This document shows, piece by piece, positions 7,712 to 13,008 of a stretch of DNA of 13,008 nucleotides (positions within the stretch are counted from its first letter, which is position 1; each line of letters opens with the position of its first letter). The DNA comes from an uncultured Oxalobacteraceae bacterium (GTDB lineage Bacteria; Pseudomonadota; Gammaproteobacteria; Burkholderiales; Burkholderiaceae): NCBI GenBank assembly GCA_946479255.1, contig CAMLFK010000131.1, positions 1 through 13,008 on the forward strand. The letters are read 5' to 3'. The position numbers and the translations under genes are program-made. Under the pieces are notes generated by a model. The model was not told the origin of the DNA. It did no database searches and saw only the letters and a list, made by a program, of their open reading frames with translations.

Positions 7712-7717
7712 ATTATC
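7712..7717 (-). promoter_or_regulatory. Possible -10 element for the gshA transcript
   Basis: On the minus strand the sequence reads TTGGATAATG, containing GATAAT (five of six matches to the -10 consensus) at 7717-7712. A transcript would start near 7705, about 16 nt before the GTG at 7689, leaving room for the AAAGGAAG site. The -35 candidate 17 nt upstream, TTCGGT, is poor. The element lies just after a probable terminator, which fits a new transcription unit. Confidence 0.4.
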
Positions 7718-7738
7718 CAAGTGCTGGGAGATTAACCG

Positions 7739-7758
7739 AAAACCGGCAAGTCCGCCGG
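7739..7758 (-). terminator. Probable rho-independent terminator after the DUF885 gene
   Basis: Read on the minus strand: CCGGC, a 6-nt loop, GCCGG, then TTTT. The stem covers 7758-7754 and 7747-7743 and the T-run is 7742-7739. The stem is only 5 bp but all G and C. It begins 15 nt after the DUF885 stop codon and precedes the putative gshA promoter, so it probably divides the hemA-to-DUF885 run from the gshA run. Confidence 0.5.
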
Positions 7759-7773
7759 GCATGCCCAAATTCA

Positions 7774-9540
7774 CTAATTTACCGCTGCCGGCGCGGTATT
7801 GCGCACCACGCCGGCGATCCACAGGTCGATTTGCTGTTCCAGCAGGGGCAGGGGCAGTGGCCCCTGGTCCAGCACCGCAGCATGGAAAGCGCGGATATCG
7901 AACTGTGGCCCGAGCGCCGCCTGGGCTTTGTCGCGCAGCGCGCGGATCTTCAGGGCGCCAAGCTTGTAACCGAGGGCCTGGCCTGGCCAGGCGATGTAGC
8001 GGTCCACTTCCAGCTCGTTGTCGGCCAGGCTGTTGGCGGTATTGGCCGTCATGTAGTCGAGCGCCTGCTGGCGGTTCCAGCCAAGCGCGTGGATGCCGGT
8101 GTCGACCACCAGCCGGGTGGCGCGAAACAGCTCCGCGTTCAGGTAGCCGAAGCTGGAGAACGCATTGCGGAACATGCCCAGTTCAGGGCCGAGCGACTCG
8201 GCGTACAGCGCCCAGCCTTCGCCATAGGCGACGTACCAGGCGTGGCGGCGGAACGGCGGCAGGCCGGCTGCGGCGCGGGCGCGCAGCACTTGCAGATGGT
8301 GGCCCGGCAAGCCCTCGTGCAGGGCCAGCGTTTCGACCTCCCACATGGGGCGGGTGGCCAGGCGCGCGGTGTTGACCACCAGTGCGGCGGGACGGTCGGC
8401 GCCACCGGCGTCGTACCAGGCGGCGTCGCGTCCTTGCGCACCGAGCGCCGGCGCGGGCTTGACCAGCAGCTCCAGGCCGGGATCGACGGAGAATAGCTTG
8501 GGCAGGCTGGCGCTGCTGCGCGCCACGATGCGCCGGTAGCGCTCCAGCAGCGCTTCCGGGGTCGTGTAGAACAGGCGCTTGTCGGTGTTGGCGAAGGCGG
8601 CGAACTGGGTGAAGCTACCTTTAAAGCCGGTCCGCGCAACCGCCTGGGTCATCTCGGCGCGGATGCGCGCGACTTCCTTCAGGCCGAGCGCATGCACCGC
8701 GGCCGGCGTGATGCCGTTGCCGGCGTGGCTGGCGACCAGGTGGGCGTAATATTCGGCGCCGCCGGGCAGGCCGGCGGCGCCGATGCTGTCGCGCGCGGCC
8801 GGCAGGTATTCGGTGCGCACGAAGTCTTCCAGTATCTGCAGTGCGGGAATGGTGCGCGACTTCAAGGCCTCCATGCCGGCTGCCGCCAGTTCTTCGCGCA
8901 AGGCCGGGTCCATGGTGGCGGGCATGCGTTGAAACGGCTGGCCGAGCGGGCCGTCGATGGCGTTTTCGCGCAGCTGCCGCAGCATGCCCGGCACCGGCCG
9001 CAGCACCGTTTTTGGCGCACTCGCCCCGGCCTTGGCGCCCTCGCGCAGCTGTTCGATCAGGCCGTTCACGTAGGGCAGCAGCAAATTGAGGCGGGCGGTG
9101 TATTTGCGGTAGTCGGCCTCGCTGGCGAAGGGCATTTCCGCCACCATTTGCGGCAACGTGACGTGGATGCCACGGTAGGCGGAGAGCGGCTGCAAGGGGC
9201 AGACGAAAAAGGCCGCGTCTTTCAGCAGCTGCTCCTTGTCGGCGATGAAAACCTCGTGGGTGAGCTGTTCGGCGGCCGGCAGCTTGTCGCGCTCGATCAG
9301 GCGCGCCTGGTCGAGCATCTTGCGGTGGTGGCTTACCGCGCTGCGGCAGGCCGCCGGGCTGGTGTCCGACAGGGTGGCGTCGAAGCGGTGATCACCGATG
9401 CTGGTGGCAAATTCAGGCTGGTGTTGCAGGCGCCATTGCCAGTCCGCCTGGTAGAGGCTGTCGGCCTGTTCCGTCATGTTCGCGCTGTCCGCTGCCGGCA
9501 GGGCGAAGGCGAAAATGCAAATGACGAACAGTTGGCGCAT
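7774..9540 (-). CDS. Secreted DUF885-family protein, probable zinc metallopeptidase
   Basis: A 588-residue protein of the DUF885 family. The start ATG 9540-9538 has AGGAG 5 nt upstream (9550-9546) and gives a clear Sec signal peptide (hydrophobic residues 4-16, likely cleavage after ADSA at 20). The protein should therefore act in the periplasm or outside the cell. HEGLPGHH at residues 408-415 is the DUF885 form of a zinc-binding HE...H motif (His408, Glu409, His414). EGWALYAE (441-448) follows and could supply another ligand (Glu441). DRYIAWPGQALGYKLG (513-528) is a further conserved DUF885 stretch. The N-terminal half is a helical domain without an obvious motif. Peptidase activity is inferred from the motif and the substrate is unknown. 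It follows prmC at 49 nt and is followed by a probable terminator. Confidence 0.88.
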   Translation of the reverse strand: MRQLFVICIFAFALPAADSANMTEQADSLYQADWQWRLQHQPEFATSIGDHRFDATLSDTSPAACRSAVSHHRKMLDQARLIERDKLPAAEQLTHEVFIADKEQLLKDAAFFVCPLQPLSAYRGIHVTLPQMVAEMPFASEADYRKYTARLNLLLPYVNGLIEQLREGAKAGASAPKTVLRPVPGMLRQLRENAIDGPLGQPFQRMPATMDPALREELAAAGMEALKSRTIPALQILEDFVRTEYLPAARDSIGAAGLPGGAEYYAHLVASHAGNGITPAAVHALGLKEVARIRAEMTQAVARTGFKGSFTQFAAFANTDKRLFYTTPEALLERYRRIVARSSASLPKLFSVDPGLELLVKPAPALGAQGRDAAWYDAGGADRPAALVVNTARLATRPMWEVETLALHEGLPGHHLQVLRARAAAGLPPFRRHAWYVAYGEGWALYAESLGPELGMFRNAFSSFGYLNAELFRATRLVVDTGIHALGWNRQQALDYMTANTANSLADNELEVDRYIAWPGQALGYKLGALKIRALRDKAQAALGPQFDIRAFHAAVLDQGPLPLPLLEQQIDLWIAGVVRNTAPAAVN

Positions 9541-9589
9541 GGCGGCTCCTGACAGGGACGACCATTTTAGCAAAGGACTACTGCCGAGC

Positions 9590-10411
9590 TCAGGGCGGAC
9601 GCCGCCCGCCGCTGACGCGCTCGATACCGCCCAAATCGCGCCAGCTGGCCACCTCCAGGTAGCCATCGGCCGCCAGCAGGGCACGCACCTCGGCGGCCTG
9701 GTCGTAGCCGTGCTCCATCAGCAGCCAGGCGCCCGCTTCCAGGTGCGCGACGGCGCCCATGGAGATGGTGCGCAGCGCGGAAAGGCCGTCGGCGTGGTCG
9801 GTCAGCGCGCCGGTGGGCTCGAAACGCAGGTCGCCCTGCGCCAGGTGCTCGTCGCCGGCGCGGATGTAGGGCGGGTTGGAGACGATCAGCTCAAAGCGCT
9901 CGCCTTGCAGTGCGCTGAACCAGTCGCTTTGCACGAAGCGCACGCGGGCGCCGTTGGAAGCGGCATTCGATTGCGCTACCTCCAGCGCGGCTGGGCAGAG
10001 GTCGAGCGCCGTGACCCTGGCATCTGGCCGGGTGTGCGCAATCGCCACGGCGATGGCGCCGCTGCCGGTGCCCATGTCGAGCACGCGCGCATTTGGCGGC
10101 GCGCGCTCCAGGGCCAGTTCGACCAGCAGCTCGGTATCCGGACGGGGAATCAGCACGGCCGCGTTGACGGCGAAATCGAGGCCGAAGAACTCGCGCTTGC
10201 CGACGATGTAGGCGATCGGTTCGCCGGCCTGGCGGCGCGCCACCAGCTGGGCCAGCGCGGCCGCTTCAGGCTCGGTGATGCAGCGTTCGGACTGGGTGAT
10301 CAGGCCGACCCGGGTGAGCTTGAGGGCATGGCACAGCAGGATGCGGTTTTCCAGCGGGTCCAAAGGCAGCGCCGCCTGCAGCGCGCCGATGCGTGCTCCG
10401 GCCTGGATCAT
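9590..10411 (-). CDS. prmC: PrmC (HemK), release factor glutamine methyltransferase
   Basis: Transfers a methyl group from S-adenosylmethionine to the glutamine of the GGQ motif in release factors RF1 and RF2, raising peptide-release efficiency. It has 273 residues (E. coli 277). An N-terminal helical domain, about 1-75, is followed by a Rossmann methyltransferase domain. PRPDTE is at residues 90-94 with the preceding Ile-Pro, the SAM-binding motif DMGTGSGAIAVA at 112-123, and the catalytic NPPY at 179-182. The start ATG 10411-10409 shares its A with the last base of the dsbB stop (TGATG), which signals translational coupling; no strong Shine-Dalgarno site is seen. A longer frame reading into dsbB was discarded because family proteins start near MIQAGARIGAL. 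Its target PrfA is encoded 630 nt upstream in the same run. Confidence 0.95.
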   Translation of the reverse strand: MIQAGARIGALQAALPLDPLENRILLCHALKLTRVGLITQSERCITEPEAAALAQLVARRQAGEPIAYIVGKREFFGLDFAVNAAVLIPRPDTELLVELALERAPPNARVLDMGTGSGAIAVAIAHTRPDARVTALDLCPAALEVAQSNAASNGARVRFVQSDWFSALQGERFELIVSNPPYIRAGDEHLAQGDLRFEPTGALTDHADGLSALRTISMGAVAHLEAGAWLLMEHGYDQAAEVRALLAADGYLEVASWRDLGGIERVSGGRRPP

Positions 10412-10878
10412 CACCGGCGGCGCAGCAGCGCGTAGGCCAGCGCCAGCGCGATGATCACGAACCACAGCGCCGACCACTGCGGGATCGAGACGCCGAACAG
10501 GCCGTCGGTGGTGTTCTCGCACAGGCCATCGGCCTGGAACAGCCAGGGCATGGCGGTCGCGGTCGGAATCTTGTTGAGAAGAGTCTCCATCGGGTCGATC
10601 CCGCAGGAGAAACCCGGGTTGGCCAGCACGTACAGGTGCTTGCCGACGTAGCCCAAACCGCTAAGGGCGGCCACCAGCGCCAGCGCGTTCCATACCTTGG
10701 CCGGCTTGACCCAGGCGGCCAGCAGCGCAAAAACGCCGGCGAAAAGGAAGGCGTAGCGCTGGATGACGCACAGCGGGCAAGGCAGCAGGTCTTTGACGTG
10801 CTGCAGGTAGAGGGCCGCGCCGATCAGTGCGAAGCAGATCAGGCCAATGGTGGTCAGGAGTGTGCGGTTGTTGGGCAT
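10411..10878 (-). CDS. dsbB: DsbB, quinone-dependent disulfide bond formation protein
   Basis: An inner-membrane oxidase that reoxidises the periplasmic thiol oxidase DsbA and passes the electrons to quinone. It has 155 residues with four hydrophobic helices. The first redox pair is Cys34 and Cys37 in PCPLCVIQR, with the quinone-associated Arg41 after it. The second pair is Cys92 (FSCGID) and Cys120 (GLCENTT) in the large periplasmic loop. All four catalytic cysteines are therefore present. The start ATG 10878-10876 has GGAA about 6 nt upstream. The 162-nt gap to the upstream prfA stop is filled mainly by a dispersed inverted repeat, so dsbB may have its own promoter, although I cannot point to a convincing one. 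Its stop overlaps the prmC start. dsbA is not in the window. Confidence 0.95.
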   Translation of the reverse strand: MPNNRTLLTTIGLICFALIGAALYLQHVKDLLPCPLCVIQRYAFLFAGVFALLAAWVKPAKVWNALALVAALSGLGYVGKHLYVLANPGFSCGIDPMETLLNKIPTATAMPWLFQADGLCENTTDGLFGVSIPQWSALWFVIIALALAYALLRRR

Positions 10879-10897
10879 CTTGGGTTCCGTTTTTAGC

Positions 10898-10975
10898 CGT
10901 CGTTCCCGCGCAGGCGGGAATCCATACCATCTCTGCTCAGAAGTGCTATGGATCCCCGCCTGCGCGGGGACGACG
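10898..10975. repeat. Dispersed inverted-repeat element (REP/dRS3-like) between prfA and dsbB
   Basis: Two 29-bp arms, 10898-10926 and 10947-10975, are inverted copies of each other at 27 of 29 positions, around a 20-nt middle. Both mismatches would form G-U pairs in one of the two RNA strands. Each arm is itself a small palindrome: TTCCCGC-GCAG-GCGGGAA on the left, TCCCCGC-CTGC-GCGGGGA on the right. The ATTCCC/GGGAAT-type core and the ATGGAT edges resemble dispersed repeats I recall from beta-proteobacterial genomes, including Neisseria dRS3. It has no coding content of its own. It could form a strong hairpin or cruciform and may attenuate or protect the transcript between prfA and dsbB. Confidence 0.85.
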
Positions 10976-11040
10976 AAGTATTGGCGACTCAGGGTTTGTG
11001 GCTAGCGCCGCTAGTGTACCGCGCCGTTCTTATCAGTTGC

Positions 11041-12117
11041 TTAATCGCCCAGCGCGGCCAGCAGTTCGGCCTGGTGTTCGGCGGCCAGCGCGTTGGTCAG
11101 TTCGGCCAGGTCGCCGTCCATGATGAAGTCCAGCTTGTACAAGGTGAGGTTGATGCGGTGGTCGGTCATGCGCCCCTGCGGGAAGTTGTAGGTGCGGATG
11201 CGTTCGCTGCGGTCGCCCGAGCCGATCAGGCTCTTGCGGGTTGCCGCTTCCTTGGACTGCTGCTCGCGCAGCTGCACGTCCTTGATGCGCGCGGCCAGTA
11301 CCTTGAGCGCCTGGGCCTTGTTCTTGTGCTGGCTGCGGTCGTCCTGGCATTCGACCACGATCCCGGTCGGCAGGTGGGTCAGGCGCACCGCCGAATCGGT
11401 CTTGTTGATGTGCTGTCCGCCGGCGCCGGATGCGCGGAAGGTGTCGATGCGCAGGTCGGCCGGGTTGATGTTCACGTCCTCGACTTCGTCGGCTTCGGGC
11501 ATCACCGCCACCGTGCAGGCGGAGGTATGGATGCGGCCCTGGGTCTCGGTGGCCGGCACCCGCTGCACGCGGTGGCCGCCCGACTCGAACTTGAGCTTGG
11601 AGTAGGCGCCGTTGCCGATCAGGCGCACGATCACTTCGCGGTAGCCGCCCAGGTCGGACGGCGATTCGGAGACCATCTCGACCGCCCAGCGCTTACGCTC
11701 GGCGAAGCGGGTGTACATGCGCAGCAGGTCGCCGGCGAACAGCGCCGACTCGTCGCCGCCGGTGCCGGCGCGGATCTCCAGGAAGATGTTGCGCTCGTCG
11801 TTGACGTCCTTCGGCAGCAGCATCTTTTGCAGGTCCAGTTCCAGTTCGGCCACGCGGCCCTTGGCGGCCTCGATCTCTTCCTGGGCGAACTCCTTCATGT
11901 CGGGGTCGGACAGCATGTCCTGCGCTTCGGCGATGTCGTTCTGGGCGCGCTGGAACTCCTTATACAGCGCCACCAGCGGGCCGATTTCGGCATGCTCGCG
12001 GGTCATCTTGCGGTAGCTGTCCATATTGGACGTCGCACCTTCATGCATGAGCAATTCGTCAAGTTCGACAAGTCGGTTGGCAAGTTGGTCCAGCTTGGCC
12101 AGCATCGATGGTTTCAT
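11041..12117 (-). CDS. prfA: Peptide chain release factor 1
   Basis: RF1 recognises UAA and UAG stop codons in the ribosomal A site and triggers peptide release. It has 358 residues (E. coli 360). The stop-codon-reading tripeptide PAT is at residues 188-190, which identifies RF1 rather than RF2 (SPF). The catalytic GGQ is at 233-235 within [15 protein letters not shown], and Gln235 is the residue methylated by PrmC. The start ATG 12117-12115 gives [10 protein letters not shown], like the E. coli N-terminus. hemA ends 76 nt upstream on the same strand. That gap has no obvious terminator, so hemA and prfA are probably cotranscribed, as in many proteobacteria. It contains an 8-bp direct repeat, ACGCGGGA, at 12155-12162 and 12167-12174. 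Confidence 0.97.
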   Translation of the reverse strand: MKPSMLAKLDQLANRLVELDELLMHEGATSNMDSYRKMTREHAEIGPLVALYKEFQRAQNDIAEAQDMLSDPDMKEFAQEEIEAAKGRVAELELDLQKMLLPKDVNDERNIFLEIRAGTGGDESALFAGDLLRMYTRFAERKRWAVEMVSESPSDLGGYREVIVRLIGNGAYSKLKFESGGHRVQRVPATETQGRIHTSACTVAVMPEADEVEDVNINPADLRIDTFRASGAGGQHINKTDSAVRLTHLPTGIVVECQDDRSQHKNKAQALKVLAARIKDVQLREQQSKEAATRKSLIGSGDRSERIRTYNFPQGRMTDHRINLTLYKLDFIMDGDLAELTNALAAEHQAELLAALGD

Positions 12118-12193
12118 AGGTACTCTTGATCAGGAAAACGGCGCGCAGGAGAGCACGCGGGAACAAACGCGGGAGATTGCTGGAATCGGGACG

Positions 12194-13008
12194 CTAACGG
12201 CGGCCGCGGAACAGCTGGGGCAGCAGGCTGGCGAGGCGGGCGCGCTCGTCGCCCTGGGCGCGGTGCAGCGCCTGCTGCGGGCCGTGCAGGAATTTGGCGG
12301 TCAGGCCCTTGGACAGGGCGTCGAGTACGGCGTCGACATCCTCGCCGCGCGCCAGCAGCTTGCGCGCGCGGTCGAGTTCGAGCAGGCGCATGGCTTCGCC
12401 ATTCTCCTGCAGGTCCTGGATGACCGGCACCACGGCGCGGTCGTCGATCCAGTGCATGAAGGACTGCACGCGCAGTTCGATGATGGCTTCGGCCTGGGCC
12501 ACGGCGGCCTGGCGGCTTTCGAGGCCGGTCTGGACCACGGTGCCGAGATCGTCGACGGTGTACAGGAACACGTCGTCCAGGCGCGCGATTTCTGCTTCGA
12601 TATCGCGCGGGACCGCCAGGTCGACCATGAACATCGGCTTGTGTTTGCGTGCCTTGACGGCGCGCTCGACCAGGCCCAGGCCGATCAGCGGCAAGGACGA
12701 GGCGGTGCAGGACACCACGATGTCGAAGCGGGCCAGCTGCTCAGGCAGGGCGGCCAGGCGCATGGCCTTGCCGCCGAAGCGTTCGGCCAGGGCTTCGCCG
12801 CGCTCCATGGTGCGGTTGGCGATGGTGATCGAGCGCGGTTTCTGCGCCGCAAAGTGGGTGGCGCACAGCTCGATCATTTCGCCTGCGCCGATGAACAGCA
12901 CATTCTGGTCGGCGATCTTGTCGAAGATGCGCTGCGACAGGCGCACCGCGCAAGCGGCCATCGATACGCTGTGGGCGCCGATTTCGGTGGTGCTGCGCAC
13001 TTCCTTGG
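12194..13008 (-). CDS. hemA: Glutamyl-tRNA reductase (C-terminal part, cut by the right edge)
   Basis: Reduces glutamyl-tRNA(Glu) to glutamate-1-semialdehyde with NADPH, the first committed step of tetrapyrrole synthesis by the C5 pathway. About 270 codons are present and the frame is open to the last base of the window. The N-terminal catalytic domain with its active-site cysteine lies outside. The visible part begins in [18 protein letters not shown], corresponding to roughly residue 150 of E. coli HemA. The NADPH-binding GAGEMIE, the [13 protein letters not shown] stretch, [10 protein letters not shown] and [10 protein letters not shown] follow, and then the C-terminal dimerisation helices. 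The stop is TAG at 12196-12194. The GTG at 13000 is internal and not the true start. It is the first gene of the hemA-prfA-(dsbB)-prmC run. Confidence 0.96.
   Translation of the reverse strand, partial: KEVRSTTEIGAHSVSMAACAVRLSQRIFDKIADQNVLFIGAGEMIELCATHFAAQKPRSITIANRTMERGEALAERFGGKAMRLAALPEQLARFDIVVSCTASSLPLIGLGLVERAVKARKHKPMFMVDLAVPRDIEAEIARLDDVFLYTVDDLGTVVQTGLESRQAAVAQAEAIIELRVQSFMHWIDDRAVVPVIQDLQENGEAMRLLELDRARKLLARGEDVDAVLDALSKGLTAKFLHGPQQALHRAQGDERARLASLLPQLFRGRR

Noticed and set aside
10661..10930. Minus-strand frame opening with a WIPACAGTT-like peptide
   Set aside because: This peptide comes from translating the dispersed inverted repeat and then an out-of-frame part of dsbB; it is a known type of spurious gene call.
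10948..12129. Long plus-strand open frame opposite prfA
   Set aside because: prfA on the minus strand has PAT and GGQ motifs and the right length. The opposite frame is a GC-rich shadow. Similar plus-strand frames opposite gshA, DUF885, prmC and the deacetylase were dropped for the same reason.
1..13008. CRISPR array, tRNA/rRNA genes, insertion sequences, prophage or defence genes
   Set aside because: I saw no regularly spaced repeats, no tRNA-like cloverleaf or rRNA stretches, and no transposase, integrase, nuclease or toxin motifs. All long coding frames are accounted for by housekeeping or envelope families.

Overview
This is a GC-rich stretch of ordinary chromosome from a beta-proteobacterium. 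The proteins look like Burkholderiales, most likely Oxalobacteraceae (the Massilia/Duganella/Janthinobacterium group). This placement rests on remembered protein similarity and on a 78-bp inverted-repeat element of a kind I recall from beta-proteobacterial genomes; no search was run. All twelve recognisable full or edge-cut genes belong to known families. I do not see a phage, a transposase, a CRISPR array, an rRNA or tRNA gene, or a clear defence system.

Layout, left to right. Positions 1-1402 hold two leftward genes: the 5' part of ettA (ABC-F translation factor, running off the left edge) and, upstream of it, rarD (EamA-type permease). A divergent promoter region (1403-1547) separates rarD from rightward kup (K+ uptake, 1548-3425). 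Next is a rightward lipoprotein with two tandem FKBP-type prolyl isomerase domains (3544-4320). A perfect 16-bp-stem hairpin (4331-4371) separates it from the convergent leftward block.

Everything from 4373 to the right edge reads leftward. In transcription order it is hemA (cut by the right edge), prfA, a dispersed inverted repeat, dsbB, prmC, a secreted DUF885 metallopeptidase-like protein, a probable terminator, then gshA, an acetylpolyamine-amidohydrolase-like deacetylase, a 51-codon remnant of a DUF3291 gene, and elaA (GNAT acetyltransferase).

How the genes fit together. hemA-prfA-prmC is the classical arrangement: PrmC methylates the GGQ glutamine of the release factor PrfA. Here dsbB and a repeat element lie between prfA and prmC, and prmC starts on the dsbB stop codon (TGATG). 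The gshA-deacetylase-DUF3291'-elaA genes are spaced by 24 nt, 30 nt and a 4-nt overlap, so they are probably one transcript. It combines glutathione synthesis, removal of acetyl groups (probably from polyamines) and an acetyltransferase.

The features most worth a second look are the truncated DUF3291 frame whose stop overlaps the elaA start, the tandem FKBP lipoprotein with an altered active-site position in both domains, a palindrome over the putative kup promoter, and the repeat element splitting prfA from dsbB. None of these amounts to a demonstrably new system.
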